A stretch of DNA of 64,000 bases from NCBI RefSeq assembly GCF_000425565.1, contig NZ_AUDR01000017.1, positions 62,001 to 126,000 on the forward strand, written 5' to 3'. The translations under genes and the position numbers were made by a program. The stretch comes from Tepidiphilus margaritifer DSM 15129. GTDB lineage: Bacteria > Pseudomonadota > Gammaproteobacteria > Burkholderiales > Rhodocyclaceae. Under the pieces are notes generated by a model, which was given only the letters and a program-made list of their open reading frames with translations, did not search any database and had not been told where the DNA came from. Of the stretch, positions 51,823 to 60,222 are shown in pieces. Numbering within the stretch: position 1 is the stretch's first letter; each line of letters begins with the position of its first letter.

Positions 51823-52776
51823 CTAACGCATCTCCTCCAGCGCCGCGGCCAGACGCCGTGGCGTGTCCGGGGCGAAGGGATCGAAACGGCGCAGCTCGGG
51901 CCAGGTTTCGCCGAACTGGCGCAGCCACGTGAGTTGGCGTTTGGCCAGTTGCCGCGTGGCGGCGATGCCGGCTTCGATCATCGCTTCGCGGTCCATCGTA
52001 CCTTCGAGGTACTGCCAGACCTGGCGGTAGCCAACCGCACGCATGGACGGGTGGGCGAGGGTGAGATTTGGACGCTGCCGCAGCCGCATCACTTCCTCGA
52101 TGAATCCAGCGTGCAGCATCGCGTGGAAGCGCTCGGCGATGCGCTCGTGCAGCCGTGCCCGATCCGTGGGTACGAGCGCGAGCGGCAGCCAGCGGTAACC
52201 GTGGGCGGCCGGGGGGCGGCGGGCGTAGCGCGCGGCGAGCGGTTCGCCCGTGAGAAGGACGATCTCGAGCGCGCGCTGGATGCGCTGCGCATCGGTGGGC
52301 GCGAGCCGGGCGGCGGCCTGCGGGTCGAGGCGGGCGAGCTCGGCGTGGAGCGCCGGCCAGCCTTCGCGTGTAGCGCGTGCGTCGATCTCGGCGCGCAGTC
52401 GAGGGTCGGCTGGCGGGAGGTCGGAAAGACCTTCGCGCAGCGCCTTGAAGTAGAGCATGGTGCCGCCCACCAGCAGCGGCAGCCGTCCGCGGGCAAGGAT
52501 TTCCCCGATCGCCGCGAGCGCATCGGCGAGAAAGCGCGCCGCCCCATAGGCTTCTTCCGGCTCGACGAGGTCGAGCAGGTGGTGCGGCACGCGCGCGCGC
52601 TCCTGCATGGTCGGTTTGGCGGTGCCGATGTCCATGCCGCGATAGACCAGGGCCGAGTCGACGCTGACGATATCGAGCGGAAAACGTTCGGCGAGCGCGA
52701 GCGCGAAGGCGGTCTTGCCGCTGGCCGTGGGGCCGAGCAGCCAGGGGATGCGGCAACACCCGTTCTTCGCGCTCAT
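51823..52776 (-). CDS. miaA: tRNA dimethylallyltransferase MiaA
   Basis: 317 residues, as in E. coli (316). The P-loop is [18 protein letters not shown], with [40 protein letters not shown] and [13 protein letters not shown]. It prenylates A37 of tRNAs reading UNN codons. In most proteobacteria it directly follows mutL; here a kamA-like gene lies between them. Its stop TAG coincides with the right edge of the inverted-repeat element. Confidence 0.97.
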   Translation of the reverse strand: MSAKNGCCRIPWLLGPTASGKTAFALALAERFPLDIVSVDSALVYRGMDIGTAKPTMQERARVPHHLLDLVEPEEAYGAARFLADALAAIGEILARGRLPLLVGGTMLYFKALREGLSDLPPADPRLRAEIDARATREGWPALHAELARLDPQAAARLAPTDAQRIQRALEIVLLTGEPLAARYARRPPAAHGYRWLPLALVPTDRARLHERIAERFHAMLHAGFIEEVMRLRQRPNLTLAHPSMRAVGYRQVWQYLEGTMDREAMIEAGIAATRQLAKRQLTWLRQFGETWPELRRFDPFAPDTPRRLAAALEEMR

Positions 52777-52788
52777 CTCGATGTTTCC

Positions 52789-54147
52789 TCAGGCGGCTCG
52801 AGCCTGGCGCTGGGTGATCATGCGCCGGTACTCGTCATGCCAAAACCACTCCGATTCTCCGAAGGCGGGCTTGAGGTGATCGAGCCACGTCGCCGAGGCA
52901 TCGAATTGGGCATAGAAAGGTCGATAGGTCCATCGGGGGTTGCGTGCCTGTAGGAAACGCAGGCTGAAGACCTTTTCTCCTGCTATCGTGCTTACTCCTA
53001 GGATTTCCACTTTGCCCGGCGAGGCGGACATGCTGGGGCCGCGCACCGTGCGTGCGAGTCCGGAGACGCGGCTGGCTGCTTGCCGATAGATTTCCCAGGC
53101 TCGGGCAAGCGTGACGGCGAAGTGCGACTTGGCACCGGTGTCACGCTCTACAAACATGTAGTAGGGAATGATGCCCAACTCTACCTCTTTTTGCCACAGC
53201 TTCGCCCATATTTGAGGGTCGTCGTTGATGTGGCGAATCAAAGGGGCTTGAGCGCGCAGCATCACCCCCGTGGTGCGCAAGCGTTCGATCGCGAGCAGGG
53301 TCGGTTCGGCTTGAAGTTCGCGCCAATGGTTGACATGTGCCATGATGGCAAGGTGTTTGCCTGCCGCCATGACCCGCTCGAAGAGCCGCATCAGTGCATC
53401 GCCTTCGTTGGGGTCGAGAAAGCGGAATGGCCAAAAGGTGAGCGCCTTGGTCCCAATGCGTATGCTGCGAATGTGGGCGAATTCTGGGGTGAGCAGCGGT
53501 TCGAGGTAGGCGGCGAGATGGGCGGTTTTCATCACCATCGGGTCGCCCCCGGTGAAGAGCACGTCGGTGACCTCGGGGTGACGGCGCAGGTATTCGGTGA
53601 GCTGACGCGCCTGTGATGTGGCGATGCGCAGCGTCTTGTCGCCCACGAATTGGGCCCAGCGAAAGCAGAAGGTGCAATAGCTGTGGCAGGTTTGCCCTTG
53701 AGCCGGGAAAAAGAGCACCGTTTCCGGGTACTTGTGCTGTAAGCCCTCAATGGGATTCCCTTCATCGTCACGAGGGACGTTGAGCTCCATTTGCCCCGCC
53801 GGGTGGGGATTGAGTTCGCGACGGATGCGCTGGATCGTTGCTTCCCATTGGGAAGGAGAGGTCCTGTTTTGCAACGCCTTGGCAAGCATGTCGAAGTGGG
53901 CTGGCGCAAGCATGCCCCGCTGAGGGAATGTCAGTTGGAATATGGGATCGTGGGGCACTGCATCCCAGTCGATTAGGTGCTCTACCACGTAGCGATTGAC
54001 GCGAAAGGGCAAGACGGCCGAGACGATTTTCATCTCGAATCGCATCTGATCCGGAAGACGTTGGAGTTGAGGGATGCGGTCGAGATCTCTGGCTGTGTAA
54101 ACTTCGAAAGTAGGGAGGGTATGTGAATCGAAATGGATCGCATTCAT
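52789..54147 (-). CDS. Lysine 2,3-aminomutase-family radical SAM protein (low GC)
   Basis: 452 residues. The radical SAM cluster motif is CHSYCTFC (CxxxCxxC, near residue 155), followed by DVLFTGGDPMVMK. A PLP site in SASPGKVEILGV supplies a lysine matching the PLP lysine of lysine aminomutases. It is longer than the EF-P modifying EpmB (about 342), and no epmA or efp is adjacent, so a beta-lysine or other beta-amino acid product is possible but unproven. Base use differs: 53161-53220 is 50% GC by direct count against 78% at 52321-52380 in miaA and 70% at 55321-55380 in mutL. No ablB-type acetyltransferase is present. The ATG has an AGGAG site 6 bp upstream. Confidence 0.8.
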   Translation of the reverse strand: MNAIHFDSHTLPTFEVYTARDLDRIPQLQRLPDQMRFEMKIVSAVLPFRVNRYVVEHLIDWDAVPHDPIFQLTFPQRGMLAPAHFDMLAKALQNRTSPSQWEATIQRIRRELNPHPAGQMELNVPRDDEGNPIEGLQHKYPETVLFFPAQGQTCHSYCTFCFRWAQFVGDKTLRIATSQARQLTEYLRRHPEVTDVLFTGGDPMVMKTAHLAAYLEPLLTPEFAHIRSIRIGTKALTFWPFRFLDPNEGDALMRLFERVMAAGKHLAIMAHVNHWRELQAEPTLLAIERLRTTGVMLRAQAPLIRHINDDPQIWAKLWQKEVELGIIPYYMFVERDTGAKSHFAVTLARAWEIYRQAASRVSGLARTVRGPSMSASPGKVEILGVSTIAGEKVFSLRFLQARNPRWTYRPFYAQFDASATWLDHLKPAFGESEWFWHDEYRRMITQRQARAA

Positions 54148-54299
54148 GGCGTTCTCCTGCGTTGGGGACCGCGCATCGCCCTATGATTTCAGGGGGAAGA
54201 CGGTCGATGGTCTCTTCGTGACGGCCGATTCCGGGGAATCGACAGCCTCGCTCGGTTCGGATCACGAACCCAGACGCTTTTCTTGGCATCACCTCCTTT
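54148..54299 (-). promoter_or_regulatory. Leader region of the kamA-like gene
   Basis: The region upstream of the kamA-like gene holds two striking signals. AAAGGAGGTGAT (minus strand, 54288-54299) is a near-complete complement of the 16S rRNA 3' end, but its ATG lies only 2 nt from GGAGG and opens a frame that then runs out of phase into kamA. CGATTCC-GG-GGAATCG (54226-54241) is a dyad with perfect 7-bp arms. An AT-rich CATAAT lies just upstream of the Shine-Dalgarno, without a good -35. A leader RNA or translated leader is possible. Confidence 0.4.
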
Positions 54300-54329
54300 C
54301 CGATTATGACAAATGAGTGTAACAAGAGG

Positions 54330-54355
54330 GCGCCGATGTGAGCGGGAATCGGCGC
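54330..54355 (-). other. Hairpin downstream of mutL
   Basis: GCGCCGAT and ATCGGCGC form an 8-bp perfect stem with a 10-nt loop, 34 bp after the mutL stop. On the minus strand it is followed by CCTCTTGTT, a poor U-tract. It may act as a weak terminator separating mutL from the kamA-like gene. Confidence 0.4.
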
Positions 54356-54389
54356 GGTGTAAAAGGGTGCGGTGTGTCGGAGTGCGGGA

Positions 54390-56279
54390 TCAGCGTCCGC
54401 GCAGGAACAAGCGGTCGAGCTCGGTGAGGCTCAATTGCACCCAAGTGGGGCGACCATGATTGCACTGGTCGCTGCGTTCGGTGCGCTCCATGGCACGCAG
54501 GAGCGCGTTCATCTCGGGGACCGTGAGCGGGCGGTTGGCCCGTACGGCCCCATGACAGGCCATCGTCGCCAGAATCTTATCACGGAATGATTCGACGGCA
54601 AGGCTTTGCGGCATCTCGGAAAGTTCGTGCAGCAGGGCGCGCACCAAGGGTTCCAGCGCGCCTTGGGCGAGGAGAGCCGGCGCCGAGCGCACGGCCAGTT
54701 GCCCAGGCCCGAGGGCGCCGATGTCAAAGCCCAGGCGCTCGAGCGTGCTGCGGTGCTCGTCCCAGGTGGCGTATTCCCGAGCATCGACCGCGAGCACGAG
54801 CGGCACGAGTAGGCGCTGCACGTTCGGCGTGCGATCCCATGCCTCTTTGAGCCGTTCGTAGAGGATGCGTTCGTGCGCGGCGTGGATGTCGACGAGCACG
54901 AGCCCGGCGGCGTTTTGCGCGAGCAGATAGATTCCGTGTAGTTGTGCGAGCGCATAGCCCAGCGGCGGCGTGGCCATGGCATCGTCGGACGCGAACTCGG
55001 CGGTAGGGGCAGGGGCGTCGAATGGGCTCGCCTTGGCGCGCGCCGCGAATGATGTTTCGGTCATTCCCTGTGTCGGCGCGAGCGCAGCCCGAGCGAAGGC
55101 GAGATAAGCGGCCTCGGCGGCGGCATCGTGCACACGCGAACCGGCGGGAGCGGAAGGAAAGGCAGCGGGATAGGTGGGCGTACGCGAGCCGGGAGCGTCG
55201 CGCGGCGCGGTATAGGATAGACTGGGTTGCCGCGATGGGGGCGATTCGCTCGGGGCAGCCGCCGCTTCACCCCCATCGTTTTGCTCCTGCTCGAGGACGA
55301 TGCGGCTCGGCGCCAGCGCCCGGCGCACCGCGTCGAGCACGAAACGGAACACCGCCTGCGAATCGCGGAAGCGCACCTCGATCTTGGCCGGATGGACGTT
55401 GACGTCGACGAGCGCGGGGTCGATGGTGAGGAAGAGAGCGAAGGCGGGCTGGCGTGATCCATGCAGGACGTCGGCGTAGGCTTGGCGCAGCGCCTGGTTG
55501 AGCATGCGGTCGCGCACGAAGCGGCCGTTGACGAACCAGTATTGCAGCGGACGATTCTCCCCGGCATGCCGCGGTTCGATCACCCGCCCGAAAAGCCGTA
55601 CTGGCCCGGCTGCGGCTTCTATGGGGCGACTGTGCTCGACGAACTTCTCTCCGAGCAGGGCGGCGAGCCGCTCCTGGGGGGTGCCCGGCTTGAGATGCAG
55701 CACGCTGCGGGCGTTGTGGCTGAGCGCAAAGGCGACTTCCGGGCGCGCCAAGGCCACGCGCCGCAGGGCTTCCTCACAGTGTGCGTATTCGGTGGATTCA
55801 CTCTTGAGGAACTTGCGCCGTGCCGGCGTGTTGTAGTAAAGGTCGGTGCAGTCGATCACCGTGCCGGATTCCAGCGCCGCCGGCGCGAGTTCGCCGCTCA
55901 CGGCATCGAAGCGCCAGGCGTGCTCGCTGCCCCGGGCGCGCGAGGTGATCGTGAGCCGGCAGACGGAGGCGATCGCCGCGAGCGCTTCTCCGCGAAAACC
56001 CATCGTGGCGATGCGCTCCAGGTCTTCGGCGGTGTGCAGCTTGCTCGTGGCGTGGCGCATGACCGCGAGCGCGAGCTCCTCGCGCGCGATGCCGTGGCCG
56101 TCGTCCTTGACCCGGACGCGGCGCACGCCGCCCTGCTCGAGCGTCACCTCCACGGCGCAGGCACCGGCATCGAGCGCATTCTCGACCAACTCTTTGACGA
56201 GAGAGGCGGGACGTTCGACGACTTCGCCGGCGGCGATCTGGTTGATGAGGGCATCGGGCAGCAGGTGGATACGGGACAT
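54390..56279 (-). CDS. mutL: DNA mismatch repair protein MutL
   Basis: 629 residues, near E. coli MutL (615). The GHKL ATPase part has IAAGEVVERPASLVKELVEN, VKDDGHGIAREEL, TMGFRGEALAAIASVCRLT and YYNTPARRKFLKSES. A variable proline-rich linker (about 335-440) is followed by a C-terminal dimerisation domain with LVDIHAAHERILYERLKEA and ACHGAVRANRPL. The DQHA(X)2E endonuclease motif is not evident in this form (the sequence reads DIHAAHERI); this resembles the MutH-type MutL, so the nuclease activity cannot be judged from motifs alone. It couples MutS recognition to repair. Confidence 0.96.
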   Translation of the reverse strand: MSRIHLLPDALINQIAAGEVVERPASLVKELVENALDAGACAVEVTLEQGGVRRVRVKDDGHGIAREELALAVMRHATSKLHTAEDLERIATMGFRGEALAAIASVCRLTITSRARGSEHAWRFDAVSGELAPAALESGTVIDCTDLYYNTPARRKFLKSESTEYAHCEEALRRVALARPEVAFALSHNARSVLHLKPGTPQERLAALLGEKFVEHSRPIEAAAGPVRLFGRVIEPRHAGENRPLQYWFVNGRFVRDRMLNQALRQAYADVLHGSRQPAFALFLTIDPALVDVNVHPAKIEVRFRDSQAVFRFVLDAVRRALAPSRIVLEQEQNDGGEAAAAPSESPPSRQPSLSYTAPRDAPGSRTPTYPAAFPSAPAGSRVHDAAAEAAYLAFARAALAPTQGMTETSFAARAKASPFDAPAPTAEFASDDAMATPPLGYALAQLHGIYLLAQNAAGLVLVDIHAAHERILYERLKEAWDRTPNVQRLLVPLVLAVDAREYATWDEHRSTLERLGFDIGALGPGQLAVRSAPALLAQGALEPLVRALLHELSEMPQSLAVESFRDKILATMACHGAVRANRPLTVPEMNALLRAMERTERSDQCNHGRPTWVQLSLTELDRLFLRGR

Positions 56280-56341
56280 GGGGCTCGGCGGTAAACGCTA
56301 CAATCCAAGTTTATCGTGAAGCCGGCGTGAAAGGAGCAAGC

Positions 56342-56992
56342 GTGCGCAATGTGGTGATCCTCATTTCCGGCCGCGGCAGCAACATGGAGGCGATCGTGCG
56401 CGCCGCCATTCCGGGCGCACGCATCGCGGCGGTGATCAGCAACCGCCCCGAGGCCGCCGGTCTCGAATTCGCCCGGCGCCACGGCATCGCCACGGCGGTG
56501 GTCGATCACAAAGCCCACCCCTCGCGCGAGGCGTTCGATACGGCGCTCGCCCAGGCGATCGACGCGTTCTCGCCCGATCTGGTGGTGCTCGCCGGCTTCA
56601 TGCGCGTGCTGGGAGAGGCGTTCGTGCGCCGCTACGAAGGGCGGATGCTCAATATCCACCCCTCGCTGCTGCCCGCTTTCCCAGGGCTGCACACGCACGA
56701 GCGAGCGCTGCAGGAAGGGTGCCGCGTGCACGGGGCCACGGTGCATTTCGTTACCCCGGCGCTCGATCACGGGCCCATCGTCGTGCAGGCGGCGGTGCCG
56801 GTGCTGCCCGACGATACCCCTGAGACGCTGGCCGCGCGGGTGCTCGTGCAGGAACACCGTATCTATCCGCAAGCGGTGCGCTGGTTCGTCGAGGATCGCC
56901 TGAGGCTCACGCCCGAGGGGTGCGTGGTGCTGCAGGGATTGCCGGCCAGTGACCAGGAAACGGCCCTCGTTTGGCCGCCGTTGGAGGCATGA
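56342..56992 (+). CDS. purN: Phosphoribosylglycinamide formyltransferase PurN
   Basis: 216 residues from the GTG at 56342, preceded by AAGGAG (56331-56336). It shows VVILISGRGSNMEAIVRAAI at the N-terminus and the catalytic Asn-His-Asp set in MLNIHPSLLPAFPGLHTHER and VHFVTPALDHGPIVVQAAVP. It transfers formyl from 10-formyl-tetrahydrofolate to GAR. A GTG at 56327 lies upstream in frame but the ribosome site falls inside that extension. It diverges from mutL and overlaps the DUF3108 gene by one base. Confidence 0.96.
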   Translation: MRNVVILISGRGSNMEAIVRAAIPGARIAAVISNRPEAAGLEFARRHGIATAVVDHKAHPSREAFDTALAQAIDAFSPDLVVLAGFMRVLGEAFVRRYEGRMLNIHPSLLPAFPGLHTHERALQEGCRVHGATVHFVTPALDHGPIVVQAAVPVLPDDTPETLAARVLVQEHRIYPQAVRWFVEDRLRLTPEGCVVLQGLPASDQETALVWPPLEA

Positions 56993-57681
56993 TGCTGAAA
57001 AAAATTCTTTTTCTCATGGGATTGTTCGTTGCGGCATCCTCCTTTGCCGCCGAGTCGCAACGGCTCGTCTATCGCGTGCTGAGCGGCGAAGGGGGGGTCC
57101 AGATCGGACAGGCTGATCTGAGCTGGACGCTGAACGACGACGGGCGCTACGCCATGACCCTGCAATTACAAACCACCGGTTTGGTCGCGCTGGTCGCCCA
57201 GGTCAATGAGAAACGCACGAGCAACGGCACCTGGGACGCGAAGACGGGTTTTCACCCGCTGCACTACGAGCGTCAGCGACAGGGCAAGCCGCCCGAGTTG
57301 CTCGATTTCGACTGGAATGCCCGTAAAGTGCGGACCACGCGCAAGGGGCAGACGGCGGAGTTGCCGCTCACCGACCACGAGCAGGATTATCTCTCGCTGA
57401 TGCACCAGCTCGGCTTCCTACGGCAGAAAGGGCCGCGGGAAGGAAAACTCGCCGTGGTCACCGGCAAGCGCATCAAGCAGGCGAGCTACCGCGTCGAGCC
57501 GCAGCTGGAGCGTCTCAAAGTGGAAGGGCTGGGTGAGATTCCGGTGCAGCGCATCACGGCGCGCACCGACAGCGGCGACTTCGCCATGACCGTGTGGTGG
57601 CAGTCCGAACCGGTGTCGCGACCGGTGCGCCTGCTCATCGAATCCGAAGACGGCGTGTTCGATCATTGGTTGCAGCCGTGA
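56992..57681 (+). CDS. DUF3108 exported protein
   Basis: 229 residues from the ATG at 56992 (another ATG lies one codon earlier). A signal peptide (about 1-20, KKILFLMGLFVAASSFAAES) precedes a beta-rich periplasmic domain: RLVYRVLSGEGGVQIGQADL, MTLQLQTTGLVALVAQVNEK and a C-terminal FAMTVWWQSEPVSRPVRLLI, consistent with DUF3108. Function is unknown; envelope location is inferred from the signal. The purN-DUF3108-rsmB order recurs in betaproteobacteria. It overlaps rsmB by four bases (GTGA). Confidence 0.82.
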   Translation: MLKKILFLMGLFVAASSFAAESQRLVYRVLSGEGGVQIGQADLSWTLNDDGRYAMTLQLQTTGLVALVAQVNEKRTSNGTWDAKTGFHPLHYERQRQGKPPELLDFDWNARKVRTTRKGQTAELPLTDHEQDYLSLMHQLGFLRQKGPREGKLAVVTGKRIKQASYRVEPQLERLKVEGLGEIPVQRITARTDSGDFAMTVWWQSEPVSRPVRLLIESEDGVFDHWLQP

Positions 57682-59024
57682 GTGCTTCCCGTCGCCGAAA
57701 GGCCCCATCGGGCGAAACCGCGCCGCGTGCCCCCTGGCTGAGCGAGGCGGTGGCGGCGCTCGCCGAGGCGCTGCGCTTCGAGCGCCCGGCCGACACCGTC
57801 TTGTCGCGCTTCTTCCGCGAGCGGCCCCACTTGGGGCAGCGCGATCGTGGCGAGATCGCCGAGCGCGTCTATGCCGTATTGCGGCATCGACGCAGTCTGG
57901 AAGCCTGGGCCGGGCGTACGAATCCGCGTGCGCTGCTGCTCGCCTGGCTCGTGCGCGGCGAAGGCTGGTCGCTCGCCCGCCTCGAGCCCTGGTTGGAGAA
58001 AGGGGAGCGCGCCTGGCTTGCCGAACGCAAGGCGGTCGCGCCAGTGCTCTCGCGCGCCGAGCGGCTCGATGCGCCCGACTGGCTCATCGAACGGCTCGAT
58101 GCCGCTTATGGTCCGCAGGAAACCGAAGCGCTGCTCGCGGCCTCGAACCGACCGGCCCCACTCGATCTGCGCGTCAACTCGTGGCGGACGACGCGCGAGG
58201 CGGTGCTCGCGCGGCTGCAGGCCGACGGCATCGACTGCGATCCAACCCCGTTCTCGCCGCTCGGCATTCGCGTGCAAGGAAAACCGGCGCTGCATACCCA
58301 TCCCTTCTTTCAAGAAGGGATGTTCGAAGTGCAGGACGAGGGGAGCCAACTCGTGACCCTGCTCGTGGCCCCCCGCCGAGGCCAGACGGTGGTCGACTTC
58401 TGTGCCGGGGCCGGCGGCAAGACGCTGCAGCTCGCGGCGGCGCTGCGCAATACCGGCCAGGTCTACGCCTTCGATGTCTCCGCCGGGCGGCTCGCCAAGC
58501 TCAAACCGCGGCTCGTGCGCTCCGGGCTCACCAACGTGCAGCCCATGGTGCTCGCGCACGAGAACGACGAGCGGCTCGATCGGCTGGCCGGTAAGGCCGA
58601 TCGCGTGCTGGTGGATGCGCCCTGTTCTGGCCTGGGGACGCTGCGGCGCAATCCGGACCTCAAGTGGCGGCAGCACCCGGCGCTCGTCGAGGAGCTCGTC
58701 GCTAAGCAGCGCGCCATCCTGCAGGCCGCGGCACGCTTGGTACGCCCCGGGGGGCATTTGGTCTACGTCACCTGCAGCCTCTTGCCCGAGGAAAACGAGT
58801 CGGTACTCGAAACGTTCCTTGCGCAGGATTCGCGGTTTTCTCTGCTCGATCCTCTGCCGCTGCTCTTCAAGTCGGGGGTGCCCGAGCAGATTCCCCGCTG
58901 GGAGGTCCCGACGGCCGAGGCGCTGGTCGATCGCTTCAGCCCCATGGTGTTGCGCCTCGCGCCCCACGTACACGGCACCGACGGCTTCTTCGCCGCCGTG
59001 CTCGCGCGCAACGCCTCGCCCTGA
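57678..59024 (+). CDS. rsmB: RsmB/NOP-family 16S rRNA cytosine-C5 methyltransferase
   Basis: 448 residues from the GTG overlapping the DUF3108 stop. An N-terminal helical NusB-like part (about 20-150) is followed by a pre-fold and a Rossmann SAM-binding domain: VVDFCAGAGGKTLQLAAALR, VLVDAPCSGLGTLRRNPD with the release cysteine, and YVTCSLLPEENESVLETFL with the catalytic cysteine. It methylates cytosine in 16S rRNA, position 967 if it is true RsmB. Other NOP paralogues with different targets exist, so the exact site is inferred. Confidence 0.9.
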   Translation: MSASRRRKAPSGETAPRAPWLSEAVAALAEALRFERPADTVLSRFFRERPHLGQRDRGEIAERVYAVLRHRRSLEAWAGRTNPRALLLAWLVRGEGWSLARLEPWLEKGERAWLAERKAVAPVLSRAERLDAPDWLIERLDAAYGPQETEALLAASNRPAPLDLRVNSWRTTREAVLARLQADGIDCDPTPFSPLGIRVQGKPALHTHPFFQEGMFEVQDEGSQLVTLLVAPRRGQTVVDFCAGAGGKTLQLAAALRNTGQVYAFDVSAGRLAKLKPRLVRSGLTNVQPMVLAHENDERLDRLAGKADRVLVDAPCSGLGTLRRNPDLKWRQHPALVEELVAKQRAILQAAARLVRPGGHLVYVTCSLLPEENESVLETFLAQDSRFSLLDPLPLLFKSGVPEQIPRWEVPTAEALVDRFSPMVLRLAPHVHGTDGFFAAVLARNASP

Positions 59025-59055
59025 GGCCCGATTTACTCACGAAGGAGGAGTCGCC

Positions 59056-60072
59056 ATGACGCAAGAACGACAATTACCCGCAAAATTCAAATGCCTCATG
59101 ATCCGCGAAGAGAATGGGGTGGTCCGCTCCGGCATCGAGGAGGTCGGCTTCGAGGTGCTCGATCCGGGCGAAGTCCTCATCCGTGTGGCCTATTCGAGCA
59201 TCAACTTCAAGGATGCGCTCGCCGCCACGGGCAAGGGCAAGATCATCCGGCGCTTTCCCTGTATCGGCGGGATCGACCTCTCGGGCACGGTGCTCGAGTC
59301 GAGCGATCCGCGCTTTCGCCCCGGCGATAAGGTCATCGCCACCAGCTACGACATCGGCGTGTCGCACCACGGCGGCTATGCCGAATACGCCCGTATCCCT
59401 GCCGGCTGGGTGATCCCGCTGCCGCAGGGATTGGATCTGTTCGAGGCCATGGCACTGGGCACGGCCGGTTTCACCGCCGCGCTCGGCATCCAGCGCATGG
59501 AAGACAACGGCCTCGAGCCGGAAAAAGGTCCGGTGGTGGTGAGCGGCGCCACCGGCGGGGTAGGGGGCTTTGCCATCCAGATGCTCGCCGGGCGCGGCTA
59601 TCGGGTCACGGCGCTCACCGGCAAGGCGCAGGAGAGCGGCTATCTGCAAGAATTGGGGGCGGACGAGATTCTGCTGCGCGACAGCATCGACTTCGCCGCC
59701 ACGCGGCCGCTGGAGAAATCCCGCTGGGCCGGCGCCGTGGATAACGTCGGCGGCCCCATTCTGCACTGGATGCTCGCCACCATGAAACAGGCCGGAACGG
59801 TGGCCTCCATCGGCAATGCCGCCTCGCCCAAGCTCGAGACGACGGTCTTTCCCTTCATCCTGCGGGGCGTGAGCCTGCTGGGGGTGGATTCGGGCTATAT
59901 CGGTTTCCCGACGCGCGGCATCGTCTGGCAGCGGCTTGCTACGGACCTCAAACCGAAAAAGCTGCGCGAGATCACGCGCGTCATCACGCTCGACGAATTG
60001 CCCGGCACCTTCGACGACTTCATCGCCGGCCGCGCCAAAGGGCGCACGGTGGTGCGCATCGGCGGCGAGTAA
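59056..60072 (+). CDS. acuI: AcuI/YhdH-type NADPH oxidoreductase (acrylyl-CoA reductase)
   Basis: 338 residues, a medium-chain reductase without zinc ligands. AYSSINFKDALAATGKGKI and FPCIGGIDLSGTVLESSDPR mark the YhdH/AcuI group, and VVSGATGGVGGFAIQMLAGR binds NADPH. AcuI reduces acrylyl-CoA to propionyl-CoA. The next gene is prpE, which makes propionyl-CoA, so a shared C3-acyl-CoA role is a reasonable inference although they are separated by 150 bp. The ATG at 59056 has GAAGGAGGAG upstream. Confidence 0.85.
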   Translation: MTQERQLPAKFKCLMIREENGVVRSGIEEVGFEVLDPGEVLIRVAYSSINFKDALAATGKGKIIRRFPCIGGIDLSGTVLESSDPRFRPGDKVIATSYDIGVSHHGGYAEYARIPAGWVIPLPQGLDLFEAMALGTAGFTAALGIQRMEDNGLEPEKGPVVVSGATGGVGGFAIQMLAGRGYRVTALTGKAQESGYLQELGADEILLRDSIDFAATRPLEKSRWAGAVDNVGGPILHWMLATMKQAGTVASIGNAASPKLETTVFPFILRGVSLLGVDSGYIGFPTRGIVWQRLATDLKPKKLREITRVITLDELPGTFDDFIAGRAKGRTVVRIGGE

Positions 60073-60148
60073 GCCCCATCCCGTTCGTGCCAGAACGCCC
60101 CGGTTTCGTGGTTTTTACGACGAGGCCGGGGATTTCCCCTTTGACACC

Positions 60149-60166
60149 ATGTCTTATAATAGACAT
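60149..60166. promoter_or_regulatory. Dyad ATGTCT-TATAAT-AGACAT upstream of prpE
   Basis: Perfect 6-bp arms enclose a TATAAT hexamer, 56 bp before the prpE ATG. A consensus TTGACA lies at 60141-60146, but only 8 bp from this TATAAT, so the two cannot belong to one promoter. The dyad may be an operator over a -10 element, for example for a GntR-type repressor of propionate genes, but no such regulator is visible nearby. Confidence 0.4.
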
Positions 60167-60222
60167 CTTTCGTAAGACCGGACGGTGTCGTTCCGGAATT
60201 TATTCGTCATCGGGGAGAGGAC

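Noticed and set aside
53768-54325. 185-codon frame starting at a near-perfect Shine-Dalgarno upstream of the kamA-like gene
   Set aside because: Most of it overlaps kamA out of frame, its composition is unlike a folded protein, and the site-to-ATG spacing is about 2 nt. Kept only as a leader observation.
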